Made by a program: the position numbers and the translations under genes. This document shows positions 50,830 to 59,876 of a stretch of DNA of 64,000 nt, one piece after another. Location: positions 1 through 64,000 of the forward strand of contig NZ_JADHDV010000005.1 of assembly GCF_016820515.1 (NCBI RefSeq). The letters are read 5' to 3'. The notes beneath the pieces are model-generated. The model made no database searches. It was not told the origin of the DNA and saw only the letters and a list, made by a program, of their open reading frames with translations. The DNA comes from Pseudoxanthomonas beigongshangi (lineage in GTDB: Bacteria > Pseudomonadota > Gammaproteobacteria > Xanthomonadales > Xanthomonadaceae). The first letter of the stretch is position 1, and each line of letters begins with the position of its first letter.

Positions 50830-52026
50830 TCAGGCGCACTCGCCGGCGCGCAGTGTGGCCGGAGTGGCGGCGTCGCGAAGCTGGCGGCGCTCCAGCGCGA
50901 TGCTCCACAGCGCCACCACGAAGGCCGACAGCGGCACCAGCGCGCCAATCCAGGTCAGCGCGGACAGGCCGGCGCCGTGGGCGATGACCAGGCCGCCCAG
51001 CCAGGCGCCCATCGCATTGCCCAGATTGAAGGCACCGATGTTGAGGCTGGAGGCCAGGCTCTGCGCGGCGCCAGCCTTCTGCAGCACCCACAGCTGCAGC
51101 GGCGAGACCGTGGCGAACGCGGCGGCGCCGAGCAGGCCGGTGAACAGCACCATCGCCCAGCGGCTGTGCAGCGCGAAACTCATCAGCCCCATCACCAGCG
51201 CCAGCGCGATCAGCGTGCCGAGCAGCGCCGGTTGCAGGCGGCGGTCGGCGAAGCGGCCGCCCAGCAGGTTGCCGACAATCATGCCGACGCCGAAAACAAG
51301 CAGGATGGGCGACACCGCCGCGTCGGCGAAGCCGGTGATCTGGGTGAGCAGCGGCTGGATATAGGTGTACACGGTGAACATGCCGCCGAAGCCCAGCACC
51401 GTCATCAGCAGGCCCAGCAGCACCTGCGGCTGCGCGATCGACTTCAATTCCTCGCGGAAGGCGATCGGCGCGGTGTCGCCGCGATCGGAGGGCACCAGCG
51501 TGGCGATCACGATGGTGGCGATCACGCCGATCGCGGTCACCGCCCAGAATGTCGCGCGCCAGCCGAACTGCAGACCCAGCCAGGCGCCGGCGGGCACGCC
51601 GAGCAGGGTCGCCACGGTCAGGCCGGTGAACATGATCGAGATCGCCGACGCCTTGCGGTCCTCGGCCACCAACCCGGTGGCGACCACCGCGCCGACACCG
51701 AAGAAGGTGCCATGCGCCAACGAAGTGATCACCCGCGCGATCATCAGCGTGGTGTAGTCCGGCGCGATCGCGCAGGCCAGGTTGCCGAGCGTGAAGATGA
51801 TCATCAGCGCCACCAGCACCGCCTTGCGCGGCATCCGGCTGGTGGCTGCGGTCAGCAGCGGCGCCCCGGCGAACACGCCCAGCGCGTAGCCGGAGATCAG
51901 CAGCCCGGCGGCGGCGATGGAGACATGCAGATCGGTGGCGACCTGCATCAGCAGGCCCATGATGACGAATTCGGTGGTGCCGATGCCGAATGCCCCGGCG
52001 GTCAGGGCGTACAGCGCGATCGGCAT
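50830..52026 (-). CDS. Major facilitator superfamily transporter (AraJ/DHA1-like)
   Basis: 398 residues from ATG 52026 with twelve predicted helices. The first helix GIGTTEFVIMGLL and the motif-A loop between helices 2 and 3 (AATSRMPRKAVLVAL) place it with the AraJ/NepI/YdhP-type drug-proton antiporters. The gene is divergent from the LysR regulator, a common regulator-exporter pairing. Confidence 0.92.
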   Translation of the reverse strand: MPIALYALTAGAFGIGTTEFVIMGLLMQVATDLHVSIAAAGLLISGYALGVFAGAPLLTAATSRMPRKAVLVALMIIFTLGNLACAIAPDYTTLMIARVITSLAHGTFFGVGAVVATGLVAEDRKASAISIMFTGLTVATLLGVPAGAWLGLQFGWRATFWAVTAIGVIATIVIATLVPSDRGDTAPIAFREELKSIAQPQVLLGLLMTVLGFGGMFTVYTYIQPLLTQITGFADAAVSPILLVFGVGMIVGNLLGGRFADRRLQPALLGTLIALALVMGLMSFALHSRWAMVLFTGLLGAAAFATVSPLQLWVLQKAGAAQSLASSLNIGAFNLGNAMGAWLGGLVIAHGAGLSALTWIGALVPLSAFVVALWSIALERRQLRDAATPATLRAGECA

Positions 52027-52131
52027 ACGGGAGCGGGGGGCGGCAGCGGTCACGGGGAAGGGTCCGGGTGGAGAAGGTGCGCACTCTGGACCTTCCACAG
52101 ATTGCGAAAAAGCGCGAATATGTCGAATCAC

Positions 52132-52150
52132 TATCAATGAATATTTGATA
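52132..52150. promoter_or_regulatory. Inverted repeat in the MFS/LysR divergent region
   Basis: TATCAA (52132-52137) and TTGATA (52145-52150) flank a 7-bp AT-rich spacer, a typical LysR-type recognition element. It ends 3 bp before the lysR-type start codon and covers its ribosome-binding region, so binding would repress the regulator's own gene. No Shine-Dalgarno is visible there. Confidence 0.55.
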
Positions 52151-52153
52151 ATC

Positions 52154-53083
52154 ATGGACCGTGTCGGCGACCTGACCCTGTTCCTGCGCGTGCTGGACCT
52201 GGGGTCCATCACCGCGGCGGCGCACAGCCTGGACCTGTCGGTGGCGGTTGCCAGCCAGCGGCTGAAGCGGCTGGAGCGCGAACTGGGCGTGCGCCTGCTG
52301 CACCGGACCACCCGTCGCCTGCACCCCACCCCGGAAGGCGCGGCGCTGGCCCAGCAGGGCCGGGCGCTGGTGGAGGATCTGGAGTCGCTGGGCGCCGGCC
52401 TGCGCGAAGCCGCCACCGAGGTGGCCGGCACCCTGCGGGTGACCCTGTCGGCGACCTTCGGACGGCAGTACGTCTCGCCGCTGCTGCCCGCGTTCCTGGC
52501 CGAGCATCCGAAACTGCGGATGGCCGTGCACCTGAGCGATCAGGTGGTCGATCTGGTCAGCGAGGGCTTCGATCTGGCGATTCGCATCGGCGCGCTCGAG
52601 GACTCGGGGCTGGTCGCACGCCGCATCGCGCCCAACCGACGGCTGCTGTGCGCCTCGCCGGACTATCTGCGGCGGCGCGGGCGTCCGTTGCATCCGGAAC
52701 AACTGGCGCAGCACGAATGTCTGCTGCTGGTCGGCAGCCAGGGTCGGCAGGATGTGTGGCGGTTGCAGGATCCGCAGGGCAAGGAGGTCGCGGTGCGGGT
52801 GAACGGACGCTACGAAAGCAACTTCGGCGAACTGCTGCGCGACGCGGCGGTCGCGGGCGAGGGCATTGCCGTGCATTCCCTGTGGCATGTCGCCGACGAC
52901 CTGCGCGCCGGCCGGCTGGAAGTCGTGTTGCCGATGTACCCGCCGGCCACCACCGCGATCAGTGCGGTGATGCCGCAGCGGCGGCTCGTGCCGCCGCGGG
53001 TGCGCGCGTTCATCGACCTGCTGGCCGCACGATTCGGCGAGAACCCGCCCTGGGAGCAGGGACTTCCCTCGCTGGTCGGCTGA
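52154..53083 (+). CDS. LysR family transcriptional regulator
   Basis: 309 residues. The N-terminal winged HTH runs from DLTLFLRVLDLGSITAAAHSL to about residue 60 (RLLHRTTRRLHPT). The ligand-binding domain follows, with GEGIAVHSLWHVADDL near 250. It is divergent from the MFS transporter and probably controls it; the effector is unknown. Its end is 30 bp from the convergent dioxygenase gene. Confidence 0.93.
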   Translation: MDRVGDLTLFLRVLDLGSITAAAHSLDLSVAVASQRLKRLERELGVRLLHRTTRRLHPTPEGAALAQQGRALVEDLESLGAGLREAATEVAGTLRVTLSATFGRQYVSPLLPAFLAEHPKLRMAVHLSDQVVDLVSEGFDLAIRIGALEDSGLVARRIAPNRRLLCASPDYLRRRGRPLHPEQLAQHECLLLVGSQGRQDVWRLQDPQGKEVAVRVNGRYESNFGELLRDAAVAGEGIAVHSLWHVADDLRAGRLEVVLPMYPPATTAISAVMPQRRLVPPRVRAFIDLLAARFGENPPWEQGLPSLVG

Positions 53084-53113
53084 ACGTCCGGTTCGGGCGC
53101 GCCGGTCGGCGCC

Positions 53114-53923
53114 TCAGGTCCAGGTGTCGAAGGCGAAGGCGTCCAGCGCCAGGCCCGCCATCTCCACGTCGCGATGCAGCAGCCGGCCGTGCGCGCCGTC
53201 GCCACCCGCGCCAAGGGCGACGTAAAGCGGATACAGGTGTTCCTGGGTCGGATGGTTGCGCAATGCTTCGGGCAGCGCGCGCCAGTCCAGCGCGCCGGCG
53301 GTGTCACCCGCCTCCAGTTTCGCGCGCAGCGCGTCGGTGAACGCGGCGACCCACGGGAACTCGGCGGCTCCGGGGTTGCGCCAGTCCAGCGCGCGCAGGT
53401 TGTGTGAGAAACCGCCGGAGCCGACCACCAGCACGCCATCGGCGCGCAGCGGCGCGAGCGCATGGCCAACCCGATAGTGCTCCTCGGCGTCGCCGTCCGG
53501 ATTCACCGACAGCGCCACGACCGGTATGTCCGCCTGCGGATACATGCGCCGCAGCGGCACCCAGACGCCGTGATCGATGCCGTGCTGATCGTCCTGGCGC
53601 GCGTCGATGCCGGCCTCGCGCAGCAGTTCGAAGACCGTGCCGGCCAGCGACGGCGAGCCCTGCGCCGGATAGCGGATTTCGTACAGCGGCGCGGGAAAGC
53701 CACCGAAGTCGTGGATGGTGCGGGGCGCGCCGGTGGCGGTGACGGTCGGAACCGCCGCCATGAAGTGCGCCGACGCCACCACGATGGCGCGGGGACGCGG
53801 CAGCAGTTCGCCGAGCCGATCCAGGAACCGGCCGGTGGGCGAGTCCTCGACCGCCAGCATCGGCGAACCGTGGGAAAGGAAGACGGCGGGAAGCGCGGCG
53901 GGAGTGTCCATGCCGTGCAGCAT
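53114..53923 (-). CDS. LigB-type extradiol aromatic ring-opening dioxygenase (DODA family)
   Basis: 269 residues. Metal-binding histidines lie in VFLSHGSPML (near 18) and HGVWVPLRRMYP, and VGSGGFSHNLRAL carries another. It matches the YgiD/4,5-DOPA-dioxygenase group of class III ring-cleaving enzymes. YgiD of E. coli opens L-DOPA; the substrate here is unknown. The start may also be ATG 53911, four codons later; GGAG lies suitably before 53923. Confidence 0.9.
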   Translation of the reverse strand: MLHGMDTPAALPAVFLSHGSPMLAVEDSPTGRFLDRLGELLPRPRAIVVASAHFMAAVPTVTATGAPRTIHDFGGFPAPLYEIRYPAQGSPSLAGTVFELLREAGIDARQDDQHGIDHGVWVPLRRMYPQADIPVVALSVNPDGDAEEHYRVGHALAPLRADGVLVVGSGGFSHNLRALDWRNPGAAEFPWVAAFTDALRAKLEAGDTAGALDWRALPEALRNHPTQEHLYPLYVALGAGGDGAHGRLLHRDVEMAGLALDAFAFDTWT

Positions 53924-54051
53924 GGGCCTGCTCCGGGCCTACGCCAATAGACGGCGGCACACCGATGTGTTGCGGCGCCGGAACGCCCTGCGAAGCCGGC
54001 GCGGGATCGGGTTCTGGCAAGATGGCGATGCCCTCAATCCAAGGAGGCCCC

Positions 54052-55503
54052 ATGAGCCAGGATGATCTGCGTTCGGCGCGCCGCCCGGATCCCGATCCGC
54101 CGATGGTCCAGGTGGCCGACTATGTCGTCGACCATCGCATCGACTCGGCCGAGGCCTACGACACCGCCCGCTGGGTGCTGCTGGATTCGCTGGCCTGCGC
54201 GATGCTGGCGACGGAGTTTCCCGAGTGCGCCCGCCACCTGGGACCAGTAGTACCCGGAGCGGAGATGGCCGGCGGCGTCCGGATACCGGGAACGGTCCAC
54301 GAACTGGATCCCGTCCAGGCGGCGTTCGCCATCGGCACCCAGATCCGCTGGCTGGACTTCAACGACACCTGGCTGGCCGCCGAATGGGGGCATCCGTCCG
54401 ACAACCTGGGCACCCTCTTGGCGCTGGGGGACTATCTGAGCCGGCAGGCGCGCCGCGAAGGCCGCGCGCCGATGACGGTACGCGACCTGTTGGGCCATGC
54501 CATCAAGGCTCACGAGATCCAGGGCGGCTATGCGCTGCTCAATGCCTTCAACCGGGTTGGCCTGGATCACGTCATCCTGGTCAGGCTGGCCTCCACCGCG
54601 GTGGCGACCCACATGCTCGGCGGCACCCGCGGGCAGATCATCAATGCGATTTCCAACAGCTGGATCGACAACGGCGCCTTGCGCACCTATCGACACGCGC
54701 CCAACACCGGCCCTCGCAAGAGCTGGGCGGCGGGCGACGCCTGCCGCCGTGCGGTGATCCACGCCTTGAACGCAATGAAGGGCGAAACCGGCTACCCCAG
54801 CGCCCTCAGCGCCCCGGTCTGGGGCTTCTACGACGTGGCCTTCGGCGGCCAGCCGTTTCGCTTCGAGCGACCCTTCGGCAGTTACGTGATGGAAAACATC
54901 CTCTTCAAGATCAGCCATCCCGCCGAGTTCCATGCGCAGACCGCGGTCGAATGCGCCCTGCGCCTGCATCCGCAGGTGGCGCCCCGCCTGGACCAGGTGG
55001 AGCGCGTGGTCATCGAGACCCAGCAGGCGGGCCAGCGCATCATCGACAAGACCGGCCCCCTGGCCAACTACGCCGATCGGGACCACTGCCTGCAATACAT
55101 GGTGGCGGTGCCATTGATCTTCGGGCAACTGGAAGCAGGGGACTACGGCGACGTCCGTGCCGCCGATCCGCGCATCGACTGGCTGCGCAAGCTGATGATT
55201 GTCAATGAGAATCCGGATTTCACCCGAGACTATCTGGATCCCGGCAAGCGTTTCATCGGCAACGCGGTGCAGGTGTTTTTCAGCGACGGAAGCCGGACGG
55301 AGCGGATCGCGATCGATTACCCTGTCGGCCACCGGCGTCGGCGGCAGGAGGGCATGCCGCTGCTGATGGCCAAATGCGAGGCGGCACTGAGGAGGTGCCT
55401 GCCGGAGGACCAGGTCGACCACCTGATGGCGTTGGCGAGGACCCCGGAGCGCCTGGATGCGCTGGCCATGGACGACCTGATGGCGCTGTGCCGGGCCGCA
55501 TGA
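54052..55503 (+). CDS. prpD: 2-methylcitrate dehydratase PrpD
   Basis: 483 residues from ATG 54052, preceded by a strong AAGGAGG. It is the MmgE/PrpD family, and segments such as IRWLDFNDTWLAAEWGHPSDNLG, TYRHAPNTGPRKSWAAGDA and FKISHPAEFHAQTAVE match E. coli PrpD almost word for word (given here in pieces of a longer run). PrpD dehydrates 2-methylcitrate without an iron-sulfur cluster. It lies 15 kb from the prp operon, which already encodes AcnD and PrpF for the same step. No TTGATCAA site precedes it. Confidence 0.93.
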   Translation: MSQDDLRSARRPDPDPPMVQVADYVVDHRIDSAEAYDTARWVLLDSLACAMLATEFPECARHLGPVVPGAEMAGGVRIPGTVHELDPVQAAFAIGTQIRWLDFNDTWLAAEWGHPSDNLGTLLALGDYLSRQARREGRAPMTVRDLLGHAIKAHEIQGGYALLNAFNRVGLDHVILVRLASTAVATHMLGGTRGQIINAISNSWIDNGALRTYRHAPNTGPRKSWAAGDACRRAVIHALNAMKGETGYPSALSAPVWGFYDVAFGGQPFRFERPFGSYVMENILFKISHPAEFHAQTAVECALRLHPQVAPRLDQVERVVIETQQAGQRIIDKTGPLANYADRDHCLQYMVAVPLIFGQLEAGDYGDVRAADPRIDWLRKLMIVNENPDFTRDYLDPGKRFIGNAVQVFFSDGSRTERIAIDYPVGHRRRRQEGMPLLMAKCEAALRRCLPEDQVDHLMALARTPERLDALAMDDLMALCRAA

Positions 55504-55558
55504 ATTGCCGGCACGGACGAGACAATTTCCTTGGCCGGGTGGACTTGTTATGGTACCG

Positions 55559-55589
55559 TTAACGCTGTCTTCACTTCCTCCCGCATAAT
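55559..55589 (+). promoter_or_regulatory. Putative promoter of the OmpA-family gene
   Basis: TTAACG (55559-55564) and CATAAT (55584-55589) are 19 bp apart, longer than ideal. The leader of about 110 nt up to ATG 55706 is AT-richer than its surroundings and has AAGGAG at 55695-55700, consistent with a highly expressed outer-membrane protein gene. Confidence 0.4.
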
Positions 55590-55705
55590 CTGTTCAGGAT
55601 GGCGAGCGTGACGGCCGTCCGCACAACCATAAGAAAGCTGGAAAAAACGCGAGTTTTAAGTACGTCGGTTTTTCTACAACTGCTGATTTAGACAAGGAGC
55701 TGCAA

Positions 55706-56797
55706 ATGAACAAGAAACTGCTTTGTGCCGCGCTGCTGAGCGGTCTGAGCCTGGCGCAGGCTGCTTCCGCCCAGGAGTTCGACGACCGTTGGTACCTGAC
55801 CGGTTCCGCCGGCATCAACGTCCAGGACAACGACCGCAACACCGACGACGCCCCGTTCGGTGCCATCGGTCTGGGCAAGTTCATCAGCCCGAACTGGTCG
55901 CTGGATGGTGAAATCAACTACCAGAACACCCAGTTCGAAAAGAACGTCAACCTGAACTGGAGCCAGTACGGCATCTCGCTGGACCTGCGCCGCCACTTCT
56001 GGCTGTCGGACCGCAACTGGCATCCGTACCTGCTGGCCGGCCTTGGCCTGCAGCGTTCGGAAGAAGAGTTCGACGCGTTCCCGAACGCGAACTCGCCGGG
56101 TGAGCGCAAGGACAACAACTTCGCCGCCAAGCTGGGTGGTGGTATCCAGGCCAAGCTGGGCCGCGTCGGCGTCCGCACCGAACTCGCCTACCGCATCGAC
56201 TTCGACGACCAGGCCATCGGCCCGTCGTACGACGGTTCGATCGATGACGGCGACGACTTCGCCGATCTGCTGGCTTCGGTCGGCATCATCATCCCGCTGG
56301 GTCCGGAAGCCGCTCCGCCGGCCCCGCCGGCTCCGGCACCGGCTCCGAGCTGTGCGGATTTGGATGACGACGGCGACGGCGTCAACAACTGCGACGACAA
56401 GTGCCCCGGTTCGCAGGCTGGCCAGACCATCGGTCCGGACGGCTGCCCGGTCCCGGTTTCGATCGACCTGAAGGGCGTGAACTTCGACTTCGACAAGTCG
56501 GTGCTGCGTCCTGACGCGGTCGCCATCCTGGGCGAAGCCGTCGAAATCCTGAAGCGCTACCCCGACCTGAAGGTCGAAGTCGCCGGCCATACCGACGCCG
56601 TCGGTACCGACGCCTACAACCAGGGTCTGTCGGAGCGTCGCGCCAAGGCCGTGTACGAGTACCTGACCAGCAATGGTGTTGACGCTTCGCGTCTGATTGG
56701 CCCGAACGGTTACGGCGAGAGCCGTCCGATCGACACCAACGACACCAAGGAAGGCCGTGCGCGCAACCGTCGTACGGAACTGAACGTCCAGAACTAA
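55706..56797 (+). CDS. OmpA-family outer membrane protein
   Basis: 363 residues. Signal peptide 1-22 (cut after ASA). Residues about 23-200 form an eight-strand beta-barrel (RWYLTGSAGINV, ASVGIIIPLG). A proline/alanine hinge is followed by a thrombospondin-type-3 calcium-binding repeat (DLDDDGDGVNNCDDKC) and an OmpA C-terminal peptidoglycan-binding domain (VAGHTDAVGTDAYNQGLSERRA; RNRRTEL). It tethers outer membrane to cell wall. A strong terminator follows. Confidence 0.95.
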   Translation: MNKKLLCAALLSGLSLAQAASAQEFDDRWYLTGSAGINVQDNDRNTDDAPFGAIGLGKFISPNWSLDGEINYQNTQFEKNVNLNWSQYGISLDLRRHFWLSDRNWHPYLLAGLGLQRSEEEFDAFPNANSPGERKDNNFAAKLGGGIQAKLGRVGVRTELAYRIDFDDQAIGPSYDGSIDDGDDFADLLASVGIIIPLGPEAAPPAPPAPAPAPSCADLDDDGDGVNNCDDKCPGSQAGQTIGPDGCPVPVSIDLKGVNFDFDKSVLRPDAVAILGEAVEILKRYPDLKVEVAGHTDAVGTDAYNQGLSERRAKAVYEYLTSNGVDASRLIGPNGYGESRPIDTNDTKEGRARNRRTELNVQN

Positions 56798-56822
56798 TCG
56801 GACGTCGCTTCCCGCAACACGC

Positions 56823-56853
56823 AAAGCCCGGCCTCGTGCCGGGCTTTGTTTTT
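56823..56853 (+). terminator. Rho-independent terminator after the OmpA-family gene
   Basis: AAAGCCCGGC (56823-56832), loop CTCGT, GCCGGGCTTT (56838-56847), then GTTTTT. Confidence 0.95.
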
Positions 56854-56953
56854 GCATCGCCGACAGGGCACGCCAGTGCGCTCTTCCGCCGCCTCGTCCG
56901 TGCGCACAGGCACAGAAGCGTCAACCACTTGGCGGAAACAGGTGAGGCTTTTC

Positions 56954-56982
56954 TTGATATCGCGAACGACGCTTCTTACACT
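56954..56982 (+). promoter_or_regulatory. Promoter of the small secreted protein gene
   Basis: TTGATA (56954-56959) and TACACT (56977-56982) are exactly 17 bp apart. The predicted start near 56989 gives a 24-nt leader to ATG 57013. Confidence 0.7.
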
Positions 56983-57012
56983 GCGGATTCGTTCGATTGC
57001 CGGGGTATCCGC

Positions 57013-57513
57013 ATGCGCCATCTTCTCCTTGCCGGGCTGACCGGCCTTGTCGCCATCCCCGCCGCGAACGCCGCCCAGAACTGCAGTGGCAGCCTGGTCC
57101 AGCCCCCGTTGCCGGTTCGTGCCACGGTGCTGGAACCGGTGGCGTCCGAGTTCACGCCCACGGTATCCCAGCTGGGTGCGCCCAGCGGCGTGCTGACGCA
57201 GGCGTTGGACGAGGCGCTGTCGGTGGATCGGGTCCTGATGCGTCTGCGCATCGAAGGTTGCCAGAACGTGGCCAAGGCGATGCCCGCACTGCCCGCGGCG
57301 GCCAATGCGAACGATCCTTCGGGCTACAAGCCGAAGACCCAGTACGACAACACGCCGTGGCGCTTCGACATGAACCAGAACGGCAAGCGGATGACCGCCG
57401 AGGAATTCGACGCCTGGATGAAGGCACGCGGCGTGCGCGTGGCCAAGGGCGCCGGCACCGCAGCCCCCGCGCCGGCGGCACCGGCCGCACCCGCGCCCGA
57501 AGCCAAGAAGTAA
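57013..57513 (+). CDS. Secreted protein of unknown function
   Basis: 166 residues. A Sec signal peptide (MRHLLLAGLTGLVAIPAANA) is followed by a mature part with two cysteines (NCSGS and EGCQN) that could form a disulfide, and a short Ala/Pro-rich tail (APAPAAPAAPAPEAKK). No known domain was recognised. The ATG sits 24 nt after a well-formed promoter, so it is expressed. Its end is 23 nt before the pseudouridine synthase gene. Confidence 0.8.
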   Translation: MRHLLLAGLTGLVAIPAANAAQNCSGSLVQPPLPVRATVLEPVASEFTPTVSQLGAPSGVLTQALDEALSVDRVLMRLRIEGCQNVAKAMPALPAAANANDPSGYKPKTQYDNTPWRFDMNQNGKRMTAEEFDAWMKARGVRVAKGAGTAAPAPAAPAAPAPEAKK

Positions 57514-57536
57514 TCCCGACCTGCGCAGCGGCGGCC

Positions 57537-58325
57537 ATGGCCCGGCATGACCATGGCGCCCGCGCGCGTCCACGCAACGCATCGAACGGGCCAGTTGTCG
57601 GCGATCGCGCCGTGCCGCCGCGCCATGGGTTGGCGCGCGTCCTTTCCAAGCTCGGGGTCTGTTCCCGTACTGAAGCCGCCCGCTGGGTCCTGGCCGGTCG
57701 CGTCGCCGTTGACGGTCGGGTTGTCCGGGATCCCGAATTCCCGATCCTCCAGGACAGACACCGCCTCAGCGTCGATGGCGTGTCCGTCGGCGCCGGCGAG
57801 CGTTTCTACCTGATGCTCAACAAGCCGCGGGGGCTGCTGACCACCGCCCGCGACGAGCAGGGACGCGATACCGTCTACCGTTGCTTCGATGGCGCCGGGC
57901 TACCGTGGATCGCTCCCGTCGGGCGGCTGGACAAGGCCAGCGAAGGCCTGCTGTTGTTCTCCAACGATCCCCAGTGGGCCGCCGCCATCACCGATCCCGC
58001 GCGCGGACCCGACAAGACCTACCACGTCCAGATCAATCGCATTCCTGACGACGCACTGCTGGAGAACCTGCGCAACGGCGTCGTCGCGGGCGATGAAATC
58101 CTGCGGGCGAAGTCGGCGGTGCTGCTGCGTGCCGGGGAAAAGAACGCGTGGTTGGAAATCCAACTGGATGAAGGCCGCAACCGGCAGATACGACGCCTGC
58201 TGGAAGCCTTCGACATCCAGGTACTGCGGCTGATCCGGGTAGCGATCGGCCCCTTGGCGCTTGGCGCACTGGCGAAGGGGACCTGGCGTCCCCTGACCAT
58301 GGACGAAGTCGGTGCCCTCCCGTAG
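57537..58325 (+). CDS. RsuA/RluB-family pseudouridine synthase
   Basis: 262 residues from ATG 57537; a GTG at 57612 would drop 25 poorly conserved residues and could be the true start. An S4 RNA-binding domain (LARVLSKLGVCSRTEAARWVLAGRVAVDG region) precedes the catalytic domain with GRLDKASEGLLLFSND (catalytic Asp) and EGRNRQIRRLLEAF. Members modify uridines in 16S or 23S rRNA; the exact target (RsuA, RluB, RluE or RluF type) is not settled. Its TAG stop lies inside the GTAG end of a REP element. Confidence 0.9.
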   Translation: MARHDHGARARPRNASNGPVVGDRAVPPRHGLARVLSKLGVCSRTEAARWVLAGRVAVDGRVVRDPEFPILQDRHRLSVDGVSVGAGERFYLMLNKPRGLLTTARDEQGRDTVYRCFDGAGLPWIAPVGRLDKASEGLLLFSNDPQWAAAITDPARGPDKTYHVQINRIPDDALLENLRNGVVAGDEILRAKSAVLLRAGEKNAWLEIQLDEGRNRQIRRLLEAFDIQVLRLIRVAIGPLALGALAKGTWRPLTMDEVGALP

Positions 58326-58500
58326 AGCGGAGCTCGCTCCGCCGCTTTTCCAGGGAAGGCCCCAGCCGAGCAAGCTCGGCTCTACGGGAACGCATGGAGC
58401 GGAGCTTGCTCCATTGTTTTTTGAGGGAAGGCCCGAGCCGAGCAAGCTCGGCTCTACGGGAACGCGTGGAGCGGAGCTTGCTCCGCTGCTTTTGGCGGTA
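58322..58500. repeat. GTAG-type REP array, 72-bp period
   Basis: About 2.5 tandem units of 72 bp, each pairing a plus-oriented and a minus-oriented hairpin. The plus hairpins are GCGGAGC/GCTCCGC (58327-58342), a variant (58394-58414) and AGCGGAGC/GCTCCGCT (58470-58487). The minus ones are AGCCGAGC/GCTCGGCT with CTAC at the far end (58364-58385 and 58436-58457). GTAG/CTAC ends are the signature of the Stenotrophomonas/Xanthomonas REP family. The array fills the gap between two convergent genes and may also act as their terminator. No RAYT transposase is in the window. Confidence 0.85.
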
Positions 58501-58506
58501 GCCGCC

Positions 58507-59706
58507 TCAGCCCTTCAACACCCCAAGCTCCCGCCCGATTCGGGTGAACGCGTCGATCGCGCGATCCAGGTGCTCGCGGGTATGCGCGGCGCTCATCTGG
58601 GTGCGGATGCGGGCCTGGCCCTTGCCGACCACCGGGAAGAAGAAGCCGATGGCGTAGATGCCTTCTTCCAGCAGGCGCGCGGCAAAGCGCTGCGCCAGCG
58701 GCGCGTCGTACAACATCACCGGGCAGATCGGATGCACGCCGGGCTTGATGTCGAAACCGGCGGTATCCATGCGCTCGCGGAAGTAGCGGGTGTTTTCCTG
58801 CAACTGCTCTCGCAGGTCACCGGCCGAGGACAGCATCTCGAAGGCCTTGATGCCGGCCGCGACCACGTGCGGCGGCAGCGAATTGGAGAACAGGTAGGGG
58901 CGCGAGCGCTGGCGCAGCAGCTCGATCACTTCCTTCTTCGCGGTGGTGAATCCGCCCAGCGCACCGCCCATCGCCTTGCCGAGGGTGCCGGTGAAGATGT
59001 CGATGCGGTCCAGGACGCCCTTCACCTCGGCCGACCCGCGGCCAGTGGCGCCGAGGAAACCGGTGGCGTGGCATTCGTCGATGTGCACCAGTGCGTTGTA
59101 CTTCTTCGCCAGGGCGGTGATCTCGTCGAGTGGGGCGATGAAGCCGTCCATCGAGAACACGCCGTCGGTGGTGATCAGCTTGGTCCGGCAGCCGGCGGCG
59201 TCGGCTGCCTGCAACTGCGCCTCCAGATCGGCCATGTCGCAGTTGGCGTAGCGGAAGCGCTTGGCCTTGCACAGGCGCACGCCGTCGATGATCGAGGCAT
59301 GGTTGAGCGCGTCGGAGATGATCGCGTCGTTCTCGTCCAGCAGCGGTTCGAACAGGCCGCCGTTGGCATCGAAGCAGGCCGCGTACAGGATGGTGTCCTC
59401 GGTGCCGAAGAAGTCCGCGATGGTCTTTTCCAGTTGCTTGTGCAGGTCCTGGGTGCCGCAGATGAAGCGCACCGAGGCCATGCCGAAGCCGTGGCTGTCC
59501 AGGGCCTGCTTGGCGGCGGCGATGACATCGGGGTGGTCGGCCAGCCCGAGGTAGTTGTTGGCGCAGAAATTCAGCACCGTGCGTCCGTCGGCCAGGGTGA
59601 TCTCGGCCGATTGCGGGCTGGTGATGATGCGCTCGGACTTGAACAGGCCCTGCGCCTGCAGGTTCTCCAGCTCGGCGGCGTAACGGGCGGTCAGCGATTC
59701 GGACAT
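58507..59706 (-). CDS. kbl: Glycine C-acetyltransferase (2-amino-3-ketobutyrate CoA ligase)
   Basis: 399 residues from ATG 59706. It cleaves 2-amino-3-ketobutyrate with CoA to glycine and acetyl-CoA, in threonine breakdown. The PLP lysine is in [11 protein letters not shown], and [10 protein letters not shown] carries the cofactor Asp/His. The length and [19 protein letters not shown] match Kbl rather than related alpha-oxoamine synthases. The usual partner tdh is not adjacent. A TAAAAT -10-like box lies on the minus strand at 59736-59741. Confidence 0.95.
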   Translation of the reverse strand: MSESLTARYAAELENLQAQGLFKSERIITSPQSAEITLADGRTVLNFCANNYLGLADHPDVIAAAKQALDSHGFGMASVRFICGTQDLHKQLEKTIADFFGTEDTILYAACFDANGGLFEPLLDENDAIISDALNHASIIDGVRLCKAKRFRYANCDMADLEAQLQAADAAGCRTKLITTDGVFSMDGFIAPLDEITALAKKYNALVHIDECHATGFLGATGRGSAEVKGVLDRIDIFTGTLGKAMGGALGGFTTAKKEVIELLRQRSRPYLFSNSLPPHVVAAGIKAFEMLSSAGDLREQLQENTRYFRERMDTAGFDIKPGVHPICPVMLYDAPLAQRFAARLLEEGIYAIGFFFPVVGKGQARIRTQMSAAHTREHLDRAIDAFTRIGRELGVLKG

Positions 59707-59876
59707 GGACGGCTCGGGGACGGAGGAAAGTCGCCATTTTAACGGCCTCCGCCGTGTCCCTGCCGGTGTCATGCCGATGCGGCATAAGGAACGCCCCTCA
59801 AGTCATTTCCCGGCGACGATGTGCATCCGCAGCATCAACGGTTCCGGTCGAAAGGCCACAGACGGGAAACCTTGCG

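Noticed and set aside
58322-58500. CRISPR array
   Set aside because: The units are paired, oppositely oriented hairpins with GTAG ends, with near-identical spacers; this is a REP array.
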